Assembly (NCBI GenBank): GCA_036245805.1
Contig: BTRK01000004.1
Coordinates: 45,138,690-45,202,689, forward strand
Direction of reading: 5' to 3'
DNA: 64,000 bases
DNA from: Pristionchus mayeri
Taxonomy: Eukaryota; Nematoda; Chromadorea; Rhabditida; Neodiplogasteridae
The notes beneath the pieces are model-generated. The model was given only the letters and a program-made list of their open reading frames with translations. It was not told where the DNA came from and searched no databases. The translations under genes and the position numbers were made by a program. This document shows, piece by piece, positions 43,651 through 56,762 of this stretch (positions within the stretch are counted from its first letter, which is position 1; each line of letters starts with the position of its first letter).

Positions 43651-44180
43651 TGCATTGATGGTCTACTAAACGTTAGTTAAATCAGATTGGATGGCTATTA
43701 AAAATCATTTACTCTAGCTCTCTCTAAATGAAATTGCACTTTTCACTGGGATGGTGGTCCCTACTCTGTTGTCCGATTTTCCCGAAAATGTTATTCAATA
43801 GCCGTCATTTTAACCAGTCACATTGGTGCCCCGATTCCATGTCATTATCTTATTTGATGCATGCTTTTTAATCTTTCCATTGTGTACCGCTGAAAAATAC
43901 AACTAATAAGTAACCGCGTAGGAAAAGAGTTGCGGTATCGACCCCGGGCAACCAGAGTACGGTATATCTGGAAGTATCGATTAATCGTCGAGATGCTGTA
44001 CCTAGACCCTTGCAAAGAAATTGGTCGTGGGAGAGAGTGCTGAACAATGAAGATATCACGATTCTCCTTTTTTATCATTAGATACCGCAACCTCGGCTTT
44101 GCTCTTCTATTAGGAACAAGCGCCTATCGAATATTTGACTAGGCGATCTTTCCCACAGCACACACCACTATATCACGGAC

Positions 44181-44256
44181 CTCGCTTGCAGCTGCAGCTT
44201 CTTTCCGTCGGTCTCGATTTGCCGCAGCGTCAGAAATCCGTATCCCATCTCAGGCA
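44181..44256 (-). pseudogene. Ya module, copy 1 (shortened)
   Basis: Encodes VPEMGYGFLTLRQIETDGKK then LQLQAR before a GTCCGTG donor. The first codons of the module (MG) are missing, replaced by a TATTAG acceptor context, and two codons (DE) are lost. Confidence 0.45.
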
Positions 44257-44963
44257 CTAATATTATTGTTTTTTTTCAGAGATTCGGTCGGTCATAAAGC
44301 ACTTCGTTTTATGCGCTCTATTCATCAACCATCTATATGGCCTCCAATCACCGGGTCCTCTTTCCCCCAAGTATTCGGGGGCGCAAATAGGGGGATTATT
44401 TATTATCAACGCGGACGATCTCTCAACCAGGGTGAGCGTGGGTGAGGGCAGCTGCTAAAACCATTCTACCCATTTTCGCCAATGGGGCTGATAAGAAGAT
44501 TTCCATCACTCTAAAATTTTCATCGTGTGATTTCTCCATTTTGGCAAATCGTGAGAAAATAAAGAAAATCAATTTTCCCCACAGTTCCCCTTTATTAGGT
44601 GTGTGAATCCCCTCTATTTCCGACCCAAGCGACCTCTAATTTACATTATTCCAGAGCATTTAATTTTTTTGTAATCAACTGACTACGAGCATGGAAAATA
44701 AAGTCAGCTCTCGATACATGTCTGCCAAACTAATACCGCAATGTCAACAGCTGCAGATGGGGTTGTTGACGATCCAAGTGGAGTGGCCGAATGATGAAGA
44801 CAAGAAGATCTGAGAAAATAGATAACCCTGCACAACTATTAAAATCATCTTCGCAAACATATTCGCTTCTTCCACTACCACTCCTGCTCATTATCGAGGG
44901 AGAAATGGCGGTATGAGGCAAGTCGTGATCTCCCGCGAAATCGGCGCTGGGCCACTTATATAA

Positions 44964-46274
44964 CACGCGTCTTCTGAGAGATCGCATGAAATCGAGACCC
45001 CCCTTTGAAAAACTTTTCAAAATGGTCCAATCTCCATGAAATTTTCAGGGTAGATAAGCCAAAGTCCAGTAGCCTCCAGGAAATTTTGTAGAGCCGGGAA
45101 TTGAAAAGTGCCTAAAATACGGCTCCGGCGATCTTGAAAATTCAAAAATTCATAAGTTCCTTCAAAGTTGAGTTAAAAAGTCGATCAAAAAACTAAATTA
45201 TTCGGATTGTTAAGTAGAACACCTTTTATGTTGAGCACTTTTTGACAGCTTCAAAAGCTGCAAGTGAAAATGACGAAAATTCGACCCTCGAAATTAATGA
45301 ACTTTTACAGGTCGTGAAAAAAATCGTTCCAGGTTGTAACGAGATCTCTACGGAATCGAAATCTGCAACCTTTTCTACCCTACACAGAATAGTTTTCGTT
45401 TCGATTTACGACCCTATTTTTCTGTAATTTTGCCTCAAACATTGAAAATGACGGTATTTTTTCACAAAATCATATATTCAGATTTGTGCAGAAATTGAAT
45501 TTCAGCTTCAGCCTTGCAATATTTCGCTTAGAATAGCTAGCAATCATCACTTCTTCATTCTCAAGTAGTTTGAAGAGCATCCGAGAAAATTAAATTGTTC
45601 ACCTTTTTTTTCATTCTTAGTCAGACAGGAAATTTTTTTCGAAAAAATAAAATTTTCTCGGATGACCTTCAAACTACTTGAGAATGAAGTAGTGATGATT
45701 GCTAGCTATTCTAAGTGAAATATTGCAAGCCTGAAGCTGAAATTCAACTTCTGCAAAAATCTGAAAATATGATTTTGCGAAAAAATACCGTCATTTTCAA
45801 TGTTTGAGGCAAAATTACAGAAAAATAGGGTCGTAAATCGAAATGAAAGCTATTCTATGTAGGGTAGAAAAGGTTGCAGATTTCGATTCCGTAGAGATCT
45901 CGTTACAACGTGGAATGATTTTTTTCACGACCTGTAAAAGTTCATGAATTTCGAGTGTCAAAAACGAATGTTCGCCATTTTGACTTGCAGCTTTTTAAGC
46001 TGTCAAAAAGTGCTCAACAGAAAAGGTGTTCATCTTAACAATCCGAATAATTTAGTTTTTTGATCGACTTTTTTACTCAACTTTGAAGGAACTTATGAAT
46101 TTTTGAATTTTCAATTCGCTGGAGCCGGATTTTAGGCACTTTTCAATTCCCGGCTCTACAAAATATCCTGGAGGCTACTGGACCTTAGGCTTATCCACCC
46201 TGAAAATTGCATGGAGATTGGACCACTTTGAACAGTTTGTCAAACTTCACCTGCGATCTCTCAGAAGACGCGTG
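44964..46274. mobile_element. 1.31-kb palindromic element
   Basis: Ends CACGCGTCTTCTGAGAGATC, inverted. The arms are about 640 bp with an axis near 45620 and contain GTGATGATTGCTAGCTATTC on the right arm and its mirror on the left. Paralogous cassettes at 42775, 49665 and 60770 run from CGGCGCT...CATAA directly into TTCATCTTTCAAATTCC without it, so it is an insertion. No transposase. Confidence 0.8.
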
Positions 46275-47509
46275 ATAAATCATCTTTTAAATTCCTTATC
46301 CGTTCGGACAGACAAAGCTCGTGTATGCAACAACAATATCTCCAGTACAAAATTAACAAAAATCAATTGCAATATTTTCATGATGATCCGTGAGATTGCA
46401 GCAGCATCATTCACATAACTTTAATGTTCGTCCCTTGTTGTCCAGTTTTCTCCAAAATGATCTGCAATGGTCATAATTTCAACCAGTCACATTGGTGCCC
46501 CTGTTAAATGTCTTTATAAGACTTGTTGCATGCAGTTCGCTCATTGCACTGCATTCGACCTAAAATAAAACTAATATTCAGAATTACTGATTTCTAAAAG
46601 GATGTTTCGGCGCCTCAACGAACCCATCTTCCATATGATTTTATAACTGTGTCTACAACACCGATATGACTTACCTACCTCGAATTCCACATCATAAACC
46701 TGAAAAGATCATCCGTGAGGTTGCATCTGCAACAGTCTCATCACAGCGTTCTGACCCCTATTGTTCTATCCAGATAAGGGTAGACAAAGGGATTAATATT
46801 TTGAATTTTCCCGCGAAAACCCAAACTGCAAATAGGCTGCTTGAAAGCTCTTCGATATTTGAGAATCCTCTGAAACATAAAACAATGCCCCCAATTTGAT
46901 CACTCTGAGCACTTTTGCGTTTCATAGTTAGAGTGAAACACAAATCAGCCTGGTCAGTTCCGTTCACCGAGAGGGCGATTTATGGAGGGAGATTTTATGT
47001 TTCAAAAGGATTTCAAGAGTACTGATTGCAGTTCCACTCAGCTCCCTTTTCTGTCTAGTCAGAATGCTGTGTCATTACTCAATTTGAATCCAACGCTAAC
47101 GATTTTTTTTCCAAAATTTTCTTCAAAGACCATTATTTCAACCAGTTAAATCAGCGTCCCAGAACCATCATATTGTCAGGCTTGCTGCCCCCACGTGGAT
47201 TCTTCCGTCGATTAGTTGGGTTGTAAAACAAATGATATGTTGTGAGTAAGAATTTCTAAAAGAAAGGTTCCGCGCAATGCGTGAATCCATAGAGCACACT
47301 ATCATGACCAGGAAGACAACATATTGATGAAAAAATAGACCAGTGAGGTTGGCGCACCACCATTCTGACATGAAGGGTAGTGCTCTTTCAACGCGATCAT
47401 TGATTGCTATGAATCGCAAACACAAAACTATTGTTCAATGCGCAAAGTTTCCATGAGGTTCCTCTATCATCCCGTGAAGAAAAACGAATAAATCGGCTAC
47501 ATAGCCCAC

Positions 47510-47640
47510 CTCTAATCTCTCTTCGAACAAGATGGTGTGGTAGCGCTGGTCGTGCCTCGGGGCAGAGAAGAGTCCACGAGAGAGGTACCTGACGTAGTGA
47601 GGGACTCTCTCCGTACTGTACACTCTCTTGCTGGGTAGAC
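47510..47640 (-). CDS. Yb module, best-preserved exon (partial gene)
   Basis: 131 nt between a TTTTTGCTAG acceptor and a GTGGGC donor, open with incoming phase 1 and outgoing phase 0. It encodes LPSKRVYSTERVPHYVRYLS then RGLFSAPRHDQRYHTILFEE and RLE. The part after RYLSRG aligns to the other Yb copies, while the first 18 residues are seen only here. The product is not recognised and no membrane segment or catalytic motif stands out. It could be the only still-coding member, or one exon of a larger gene outside reach. Confidence 0.4.
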
Positions 47641-47818
47641 CTAGCAAAAACAGCCAGAAAAAGACGATAATATGGTCAATCTACAGCAGGCCAACGATCA
47701 GAATTCTGTAGAGTGGACGATGGACTACAGTCCTTCAATACGCTAAATCATGTTCGCCCATTAAATTACAGTTCGCAAAATACAAGCTTCAATTTACCAG
47801 TGTAAAAATGTACCGTAC

Positions 47819-47903
47819 CTCGACTCCCTCCTTGAACAGATCTCCCAGGAATATGTTGGACCGATCGTTCCTCAGGACATAGAATAAATCACGGGAGAGT
47901 TAT
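47819..47903 (-). pseudogene. Yb module, copy 3
   Basis: Encodes LSRDLFYVLRNDRSNIFLGD then LFKEGVE before a GTACGG donor. Relative to copy 1 one base is missing between the acceptor and LSRD, putting a stop in the incoming frame. Confidence 0.45.
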
Positions 47904-48106
47904 CTGAAAGTAGATCAATTGTCCCCAGTCACATTTGCGCCCCACCTTCGTGACATTATTAGACCTGTAGTGTGCTGCTTGGTCGTCTTTCTGATTTTCA
48001 TCGAAAAATATAACTAATATTTAGAATTACTACTTTCTAAAAGAACGCTTCTACGTCTCGATAAAGGATCTTCGTTTTAGTTGTTATGGCTCTATTAGCA
48101 GTTCTG

Positions 48107-48200
48107 ACGCCACTTGGCTTGGTCTTCGACGCCACTTGGCTTGGTCAAAATAAGTAAGCTATGATGCGGCATATTGCCGAATCATAGCTTACTTATTTTC
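48107..48200. repeat. Tandem 19-bp pair plus hairpin
   Basis: GACGCCACTTGGCTTGGTC occurs twice in tandem (from 48107), followed by a hairpin AATAAGTAAGCTATGAT...ATCATAGCTTACTTATT (48152-48198). Confidence 0.7.
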
Positions 48201-49094
48201 TGGAGATTGCGTCCAATGCGATGCAGTCTCAGTTTCTTTTTTTAAATGTATACTCGTACATGTTGGAATCGATTCACGAAATTGATCCTACGAAGGGCTC
48301 CTCATTTCGGTTACAGATCAGCTACAGTTGGGCAAGGTTTCTGAAGAGTGTAGTATGACAGAGTTACAATTCACTAATAACCTCCCATACTACTAGCAAA
48401 ATTCCTTCGATTAGCCTGCCACGTTTGTCATATACTAGTTGATGGAATGTTGATTATGAGATCAGAGTTTCACAAATTGGTAACCCCTTCGGAGTTCCAT
48501 GGTCTAGAATGACTATCTGATTGACTTCATCAAACCACACAACATTTTCAAGCGGCAGTTTCCGGCTACACGATTAAGCACCTGAATACTCCCTCGAGTC
48601 GGTCTCACTGATTGTGAGACATCAACATTATACAATGAAATGAACTAGGGTAAGCGCATTCTTTGAACAAGAAAAGCAATTAAAAAAGGATACTATTTTA
48701 AATTTCATTTACATTTGAGAAATAGTCAAATGTGACTTCGTACTTCATTTCCATCTTATCATGAGAACCGATGATGGTGTACAATGACTTGTCGGAAAAG
48801 AGATATCAATTTTTTTTAAATGTTCTTCAGCTCGGCGGATTGCCGTATCATCGCTTTTCCATATTCTAGATATTAGGGGCGAGACGATCTCAATGCCATT
48901 TGCTCAAAAAAAACAAAAAAATGTTCATTTTCGACATTGCCACGAAATGTGGCTCGTCTCGTTGCGATAGTCGAACAACTTCCAACTACGATCAGGATTC
49001 TGGAGAGTGGACGACGGAAGGAGCACAGTTCGAATTCACCCTCTAACGTTATTGAAACCTTTCTATTTATGTAATACCTAACTAATTCACAGAC

Positions 49095-49183
49095 CTCGCT
49101 TGAGCTGCATCTTCTCTCCATCTGCCTCGTCGTCGATTCGTCGCAGGGTCAGCAGACCGTAGACCCTGTCAGGCACGCCCATT
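49095..49183 (-). CDS. Ya module, copy 2 (open)
   Basis: TCTCAG acceptor, then MGVPDRVYGLLTLRRIDDEA and DGEKMQLKR to a GTCTGTG donor. 89 nt, no lesion. The ATG lies 1 nt after the acceptor, so it may be either an internal Met or a start codon right after trans-splicing. Family not recognised. Confidence 0.4.
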
Positions 49184-49465
49184 CTGAGAAATATCAATTT
49201 TTATTGGTGTTGATTTGCCGAAAATTATTACGGAGAGATGAAAAATTGAAATGTTAGTATGAAATTTTCAAGGAAGGATTCGTAGAGGTATAGAAGTAAA
49301 TGATGCACCGTTTTGATCAACCAGTTATGCCGCCTCCATTCACCGAGTCCCCAAAGTCTCCACTAAGGATTCGATTGGTCGAATCAGATATCTCTTATCT
49401 ATGAATAGGGTCGAATGCGGGTGGTACTAACTAACTAATTAAGTATTCGTATTTGAGATTCGTAG

Positions 49466-49512
49466 TCAATCCCTCAGGGCATAGAAGAAACCTTGAGAAA
49501 GACACCTGACAG
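49466..49512 (-). pseudogene. Yb module, copy 4 (fragment)
   Basis: LSQGFFYALRD then a stop. The second half of the module is absent. Confidence 0.35.
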
Positions 49513-49524
49513 TGGAAACTCTCA

Positions 49525-49630
49525 CGGCGTTCTGTATCAAATTTCCAACAAAACATTCGCTTCGAGATCGATCGCGAGAGAGCATGTATATTCGAGAGAG
49601 ATTGCTCACTTTTTCTCTGCGATCTCTCAG
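49525..49630. repeat. Hairpin-core repeat, shared with 60331-60480
   Basis: AAATTTCCAACAAAACATTC through GAGAGAGCATGTATATTC matches 60331-60480 in the opposite orientation. Contains the CGCGAGAGAGCATG core. Confidence 0.55.
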
Positions 49631-50858
49631 CGCTCGCCCCCCAGTTGAACAGCGCGAAATCGGCGCTACACAACTTTCATAACTCACCTTTCAACTCACT
49701 TATCCGTTAATGGTATACCGTCCGGCAATACAACATATATGTTTTCTGTACCAACTCAAAATACCTTTCCCGTTTCAAAGCTTTCTACATACTCGGTCTG
49801 CATTCACTAGCAAGCAGAATTAAGGGAATATCCCTCCTTTACATGGATGCTCTTGTATCTTGCGAAGAGTCAGTTCGAAGTCTATATCAGAATCCTGAAA
49901 AGAATGGATCATCAGTGATATTCCAGCTGCACCACTCTCATAACTCCAATTTTCATCTCTATTACCAATTTTCGTCTCTATTGTCCCCAAATGTTCTTCA
50001 ATTACCATCATCTCTACCAGTCACATTTGCGCCCCACCTTCGTGACATTATTAGACTTGTAGTGCTCTGTTTGCTCGTCCTTCTGCTTTTCATCGAAAAA
50101 TAAAACTGATATTGAGAATTACTACTTTCTAAAAGAAAGCTTCTGCGTCTTGATAAAGCATCTTCGTTTATTGTGGTGTCATTTGTGAAAATAAGAAAAT
50201 TAATGATTATACAACTGACATATTTCCGTATCATCGCTTACTTGTCTACTCGATCATGTGCGCAAAACAATAAAAAGCTAATTTTCTTCACTAAAAAGGA
50301 AATCTACCGATCGGAATTCACTATTGATCGGACCGATGAGGTAGTCGTGCAGCTGGCTTCGTGTACTTGAGTATTCTGAAGAATGAACGATGGTTCACAG
50401 TTCCACAACGCTCACTATGATGCCTTCAGTAAGTAGTAGTTACCATTTTATACCATTCACTCCCAGTCTAAAGTGGTTGCATCGACCACTTTGACAAAAC
50501 GGGCTCAGTATTCTATAGTATCTGATTTTTTATCTAATACGAGATGCTTTTTGAATACAAAATAAACCAAAAATGATCGGAAACCACGAATCATTAGTTC
50601 TCATCTTTCCGTTAGTAGCTACACACTCTGTGCCCTTCACAGGGGATTGAATAGAATGGGTCAAGAGAAATCCCCTTCCTTGGACACTCTTTTGCTCGCG
50701 AATATGGAGTCTAATCGCTGCAGCGTCACCTCGAATTACTCATAACTGTTCTGTAAAAGAAATTTCTGTCACATAAAAATATTCTGGATCGTGGATTTCG
50801 CTGAAATCCGAAGGACTAACTGGATGAGGAACACGCCTGTCAATTTCATTTTTCTTTC

Positions 50859-51323
50859 AAAATTGGCATGTTTTGGCCTACCACTTTGGAAGGGTGTATC
50901 TCTGTCAATTGGTGACCTACAGCGACCGCATTTTTTTCCAATCAATGCGTAGGCAAGTCATCTACAAATAGGTTCAATTAAGCTAAGTGCAGAAATCACA
51001 TCTTCACATTGTTAAGCTCAAAAGATACTTTTCGACAAGAAACTACCTTTCATGATTCGAAAGGTATGATTTTTAGGTTTGATTCGGATTCCTCACCCCA
51101 GAATTAGGGTATACGAATCAAACCTAAAAATCATACCTTTCGAATCTTGTCGAGAAATAAGTTTTTTGTGCAGAACAATGTGAAGACGTGATTTCTGCAG
51201 CGTAATTGCACTTATGTGTAGATGACATGCTACATATCGATTGGAAAAAATCGCTGTGGTGAACAGTCGACAGAAATACAGCCTAACAAAGTGGTAGTGT
51301 GGTAGTTCAAAACATCCAAATTT
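50859..51323. repeat. 465-bp palindromic element
   Basis: The inner arms AAAGGTATGATTTTTAGGTT and AACCTAAAAATCATACCTTT are perfect; the outer arms AAATTGGCATGTTTTG and CAAAACATCCAAATTT are diverged. The axis is near 51098. Confidence 0.75.
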
Positions 51324-51519
51324 AAAGAAGGAGTAATACGAAATTAAATTGTACATGTGGAATAGCGGTTCTTGTAGAGGACAAAAATCCTATGAGAAAT
51401 AACTTTATCCGAAGTGACACAGATGGCTCTATCACGAGATATGCGTATGAGAAGATCGGGCCTCAGCGCAGGCGAAGCGCGCGAATTTGAAATGAATAAG
51501 AAAAGAAGCAACAACGAAT

Positions 51520-51593
51520 CGCACCTAGCAGGATTCGAACCCACGTACCCTGCGCTTGGCGCGCGGGAATTACCCACTGCGCTATGATCACGA
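51520..51593 (-). other. tRNA-like sequence (pseudogene or SINE head)
   Basis: The minus strand shows a B box GGGTTCGAATCC and an A-box-like TAGCGCAGTGGGTAA at the right spacing. The T stem forms with G-U pairs. The acceptor arms GTGATCA and TAGGTGC pair badly, and the expected anticodon loop (around CGCCAAG) lacks U33. Pol III boxes are preserved but tRNA function is unlikely; a tRNA-derived SINE or decayed tRNA fits. Confidence 0.55.
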
Positions 51594-51945
51594 TTGGTGA
51601 GGGCTGGGGGGAAACAATATATCTACCTACAGTCGCGCCGGAAAGTCACCGTACACTTTTTGAATTTGTTGTATCTTTTTGCCCAGGAAATGCATCAGTC
51701 TGGCACTCAGATATGATGTACCAAATCCATCGGAGATTATGATCATGGTAGTATGGTATGAAGTCATCCCATATTTATTGCGTAGTGATGACGCAATCAA
51801 TCTGCACTTTTTCAAAACGGCATTATTCTTACAAAGATTTTTTCCTGTTAGCCAAACTTTCTATGATTGGAGATATGATCGAGGCCTACCCAGAATAAAT
51901 TTTTGAAGGTTCTGCTCGGTCGCACATTTGCTGCAGGGAAGCTGA

Positions 51946-52662
51946 AAAAACAGGATCTGAAATTCGGAACGCGGCTTCTAGAGTAGCTAGAGACCCGTTC
52001 AAAGCATAAAAATGATAGCCGTCATGAGCAAACATGATCCTGAAAATATGAATACGATAGATCATAATTTGCCCTCAGGGCATGAAAAAATCACTTTTTT
52101 GCATGACCATTTTTTGGATATCCATAACTTTAAGGAAAAGTTTAGTGAAAATCTGATTTTTATCTGGTAATGTTCAAAATGTATTGAAGAACCGAATTCC
52201 AACTTTTTAGTGCGATTGGATATCTTTCCTGCCCGCGGCGAACGGTTTTCGGAGGTACACTAGGGTCGGGAAACACCTTGTTTACCGTTATGGGCGAGAG
52301 AGTGCAGACGACGAGAGTGCGTAAACAGGGTGTTTTCCGACCCCAGTATACCTCCGAAAAACGCACGCCGCGGGCTGGAAAGATATCCAAACGCTCTAAA
52401 AAGTTGGAATTAAGTTTTTCAATACATTTTGAACATTACCAGATAAAAATCAGATTTTTACTAAACTTTTCCGTAAAGTTATGGATGTCCAAAAAATGGT
52501 CATGCAAAAAAGTGATTTTTTCATGCCCTGAGGGCAAATTATGAGCTATCGTATTCATATTTTCAGGATGTTTGCTCATGATGGCGATCATTTTGATGCT
52601 TTGGACTGGTCTCTATCTACTCTAGAAGCCGAGTTCCGAATTTCAGATCCTGTTTTTGCTTC
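51946..52662. mobile_element. 717-bp palindromic element
   Basis: AAAAAACAGGATCTGAAATT at the left end is inverted at 52643-52662. Arms about 330 bp, e.g. AAATCACTTTTTTGCATGAC (52090) with its mirror. The centre carries GCGAGAGAGTGCAGACGACG. No ORF. Confidence 0.8.
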
Positions 52663-52687
52663 TCTCTCTCTACCTCTCTCCGACTCT

Positions 52688-52745
52688 TCCTCGATGCCTC
52701 TCAGCGTCGTCATGTCGTAGCATCTCAGGCACGCACATCCTGCAG
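52688..52745 (-). pseudogene. Ya module, copy 3 (degenerate)
   Basis: Starts MCVPEM after TGCAG, then a two-base loss shifts the frame; the remnant TTLRGIEEESER is readable in another frame. Confidence 0.35.
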
Positions 52746-53665
52746 AAAATTCCAATTTCAATATCGATTTTTTATCTGTCAGCTTGATCTACTGTAAACA
52801 GTCACAACGGCATACAGCTCTGAATGGATATTTTCCCATTTTCAAGAACGGAAACCAAAAGGTATCGCTACTGTTTACTTGAAACGAGCAGCGTATTCTT
52901 CAAGTGAAGTGACCTACTGTGCACCCTTCTCTCAAAGACACGCCCAAAGTGAAAAATAGGGTCATATCACAAAACAGTACACAGAACTGGAATCATTCAA
53001 AATGCACTACAGCGATAATTAACAGCACCCAATCCCCGGGTCTCCTTCCATACTTCCAAGCTACTTATCGGAACATTCTGAATAGCCAATGCTGATTGTT
53101 TGAGAGGTGACTATTACAACTGATCTGTCGAGCTGATATTGCTGCAACAAACAGGCCCAGTTATTGAACAAATTCTGTGGCCTTGATCCCCCAGTTATTA
53201 TTCCTTCCCCAAAAAGTATTCCACGAGTCTGATATTATATGATGAGATTGCAGCGAGATTGCAGCTGCATCATTATCATAACTTTACTTTTCGCCTCTGT
53301 TTTCCGATTTTCCCGAAAATGTTCTTCAATTGCCGTCATTTTAACCAGTCACATTGGTGCCCCGGCTCCATGTCATTATCTGATGTGATGTGATGCATGC
53401 TGTTTAATATTTCATTGTCTTCCGCTGAAAAAATACAACTAATAAATAGCCGCGTAGGAGAAGAGTTGATCGTCGAGATGCTGTAACTAGACCCTTGCAA
53501 AGAAATTGGTCGTGGGAGAGAGTGCTGCACAATGAAGAATTCTCGATTCTCCGTTTTTATAAATAGATACCGCAACCTCGGCCTTGCTCTTCTATTAGGA
53601 ACAGGCGCCTGTCGAATATTTGACTAGGCGTTCTTTCCCACATCACACGCCACTATATCACGGAC

Positions 53666-53757
53666 CTCGCTTGCAGCTGCAGCTTCCCTCCGTCGGCCTC
53701 GTCGTCGATTCGTCGTAGTTTCAGCAGACTGTAGTTCATCTCAGAGGATCACCCATT
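53666..53757 (-). pseudogene. Ya module, copy 4 (frameshifted)
   Basis: The acceptor TTCTCAG and donor GTCCGTG are kept, and LLKLRRIDDEADGGKLQLQA is present. The start reads MGDPLR then a stop because of a two-base insertion. The flanks match the Ya copy-1 region (44050-44260) over several hundred bp. Confidence 0.45.
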
Positions 53758-54457
53758 CTGAGAAAATAGTTCGCGCCCGACTTAGTGCCAATTCGAAACA
53801 CCATAATGCAGTTTGATACTTAACTATAGCTGGGACCGCCACCCCCGAGTCTCCTTCCATGAAAATTTCCTGCATACCCGCAGACTGAACAGCAAATGCT
53901 GATAGACATTTTGTGATGCGATTATTGCAACATATCTTATTACTGGAACGACCAAGCCCAAGTATTGAACAATTTCTGTGGCCTCTTTCCCCCCTAGTTA
54001 ACACTTCTTCCCCAACAAGTATAACACGACTTGAACAAGGACAGTTCGAATAGTTGGACGGTTAATCTTCTCACAAAAAGGATAACGTCGTTAGATATGC
54101 ATATCACATCGCAAATAAATTGTCACATGCGACTTCGTGTTTCAGCAAAATCTTATATTGGGGACGGAGCCGGGAAACCAATAATGTGTACTTACATAAA
54201 GTGCAGTATGAAAATTTGATCTTCAGCTCGTTGAATTGCCGTATCATAGCTTGAGTATTTTCCAAACGGTAGTGCAATGAAGTATTTTCTTTGTTAAACA
54301 CGTACCTGTCGGCACCCATACTGAAATCAGTCCCAAGAAGGTCTGCTCGATACAGTACTATATAGATCTATTGCAGGCCACCGATCAGGGTTCGAGGAGT
54401 GGATTATAGATTACACCCAACATCACAATCGCGCCTTTAACAACCGTTCGCTTAGTA

Positions 54458-55154
54458 CAGTCCACTTGGTTTCCCATGGAAAACTGTGCGCCCAGGGTAA
54501 CCCCCATTAACCTCCACTGACCCCCACGGATCTAGCACGTTCATCTTTGAGAGAATTATGCTTAAATTGGTTTCGTTGTGTTCAGCATGCAATCCTGCAT
54601 CGAATCATCTACAATTTGTACTATTAAAAGTTTAATATTTCGGTAAATTAATTTTAAAGTTGTCGAAAATAAAAAAAATCACTTCCCGGTGCTATCAGGG
54701 TATTAATTCTATTTTCCAGTTTTCTTTCAATTTTTTCCGGTTTTCAGACTTTGATACGATTCACGATTTCCCATTATTTGCATGGTTTATACTACTCCAC
54801 AAAATCAATATTATTTTAAACATAAACAAAACTAAGAAAGGGGAACCGTAAAACATATCAAAAGTCTGAAAACCGGAAAAATTTGAAAGAAAACTGGAAA
54901 ATAGAATTAATACCCTGATAGCACCGGGAAGTGATTTTTTTCTTTTCGACAACTTCAAAATTAATTTACCGAAATATTTAAACTTTTAATAGTACAAATT
55001 GTATATGATTCAATGCAGAATTGCATGCTGAACACAACGAAACCAATTTAAGCACAATTCTCTCAAAGATGAACGTGCTAGACCCGTGGGGTCAGTGGAG
55101 GTTACTGGGGGTTACCCGGGGCGCGCAGTTTTCCCTGGGAAACCAACTGGACTG
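54458..55154. mobile_element. 697-bp palindromic element with TA duplication
   Basis: Ends CAGTCCA(C/G)TTGG, inverted, flanked by TA (54456-54457, 55155-55156). Arms of about 320 bp, axis near 54806, containing ACTTCCCGGTGCTATCAGGG and its mirror. Tc1/mariner-type non-autonomous element. Confidence 0.85.
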
Positions 55155-55331
55155 TACACGCGTCCATCTACCCGCATTAATTTCGATCCTAAAGCAAAAA
55201 TAATGCATTTGAGATTGCATGTTTCACGCATGTTAAGAATAACAGAAGGATGGTAAGAACTCGATTAATCATGGATATGCTGGATATGGCAAGCTGACCG
55301 TAAAATACCTCAGTACCTCATTGATCGCTAC

Positions 55332-55443
55332 TAGTGATGCCAAAACGGCGCGCAATCTCCCCGTTTCACACGCTCTATCACCGGTCAGACAGAGCGAGAG
55401 AGCGTGTGAAACGAGGAGAGCGCGCGCCGATTTGGCATCACTA
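55332..55443. mobile_element. hAT-like hairpin MITE, 112 bp
   Basis: Ends TAGTGATGCCAAA and TTGGCATCACTA, same family and length as 26259-26370. Target duplication ATCGCTAC/ATCGCCAC (7 of 8). The right arm is identical to that of the 26-kb copy over more than 30 bp. Confidence 0.85.
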
Positions 55444-56693
55444 ATCGCCACGCAACGACTTCCGACATCTCTCATCGATTGGATCTTCAACAATCTGAAT
55501 TGTCAATCATTCGAATGATTTTCTCAGTATCGCCGCCAATATAAAAAAATATAAAAAACCCAGACTCTCGAGTTCCCCTAAACTCCCGTCCATTTGTCAA
55601 CAAGGAGATGGAATATGGACAGTGAGATCATAGTTTCATGAATTATTCATAATTTTCCAACAAATTTAGTGTATAATGATCGCGAGGGAAAACGTTTTTA
55701 CAATGAATATTCTCTCCAGGGCGATAGAAGTTGCACCATTTTAAGGGAACTGGGAATACCATTGGATCCCCGAACTGAACGGCTGGTATTTTAAACTATA
55801 CAGCAACAACTACGGCTACTGCTCATCGTTCATCAACCACTTATGCAGCCTCAGTTAACCGCGTCCCTATGATCTTAACTAAAGTTTTAGGATTTGAATT
55901 CGATATATCTTATCACTCTAGTAATCATTGAAGTTGACTGAATGCAGATTGTACATACTCTATTACAATTCTTATTCCTAAGCTACTTTGTGAGAACTGA
56001 TTGTGCATTCACATCAAATTTCCTCTCTATTTCTCCCGCTCTAGTGAAAATAATGAGTTTGACACTTCATGCTTCTCTTATTTTACGAATAACAGAAACT
56101 TGACTAAAACGCGTCCGCTAATGGGTAATTTGGATATCACAGCTGACAGTGAATTTTAGACCATTGAGCAACTTGTCTCATTCGAGCCACTTCAACCAGT
56201 CACATTTGCGCCCCATCAACATGACATTACCAGGTCTGATGCGCGCAGTTCGATCGTTGCTCTGCTTTCCGGGGAAAATAATTTATAAAAGGCTACATCG
56301 CGATCTTTACACCATTTCCTAACTGACTAAATGCGCAGCGTAGAAGAATGCCTTGTGACCAAAACCAGCAGGAACGGTGCACCAACAATAGAAGAAATTC
56401 AGAAGCATTCGTGAGATCATCAATTTTTCCTCATTTGGTTGAGTAAAATATAACGTAAATTTCAAATAAAATTGAATTAGTGCTCTCTGTCAGAGCTATA
56501 TCCTTTCGTTGAGCAGTCGAGACAAATAAAAAGAACAAATTATAGTCTGTACAAATCATAATCTCTCATATCACAAAGTAAGTTAACCAATTAATATTTC
56601 GAGCAAGTTACGAATATCACGAGATTGACCATCAAACGATTCCACGACACTTCGAAATAGTAAATACAAACAAATTAAATATTCTTCAACAAC

Positions 56694-56762
56694 CAAGGTA
56701 ATTACCTTGTTTTTTTCCAGTTATTCATTTTTTCCAGGGTTCAACCAAGGTAATTACCTTGA
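56694..56762. repeat. Paired CAACCAAGGTAATTACCTTG motif
   Basis: The 20-bp motif, itself palindromic (AAGGTAATTACCTT), occurs twice 48 bp apart in the same orientation. No known operator was recognised. Confidence 0.6.

Noticed and set aside
44730..45020. 96-codon minus-strand ORF
   Set aside because: It crosses the border of the 1.31-kb palindrome (44964) and has no splice or domain support.
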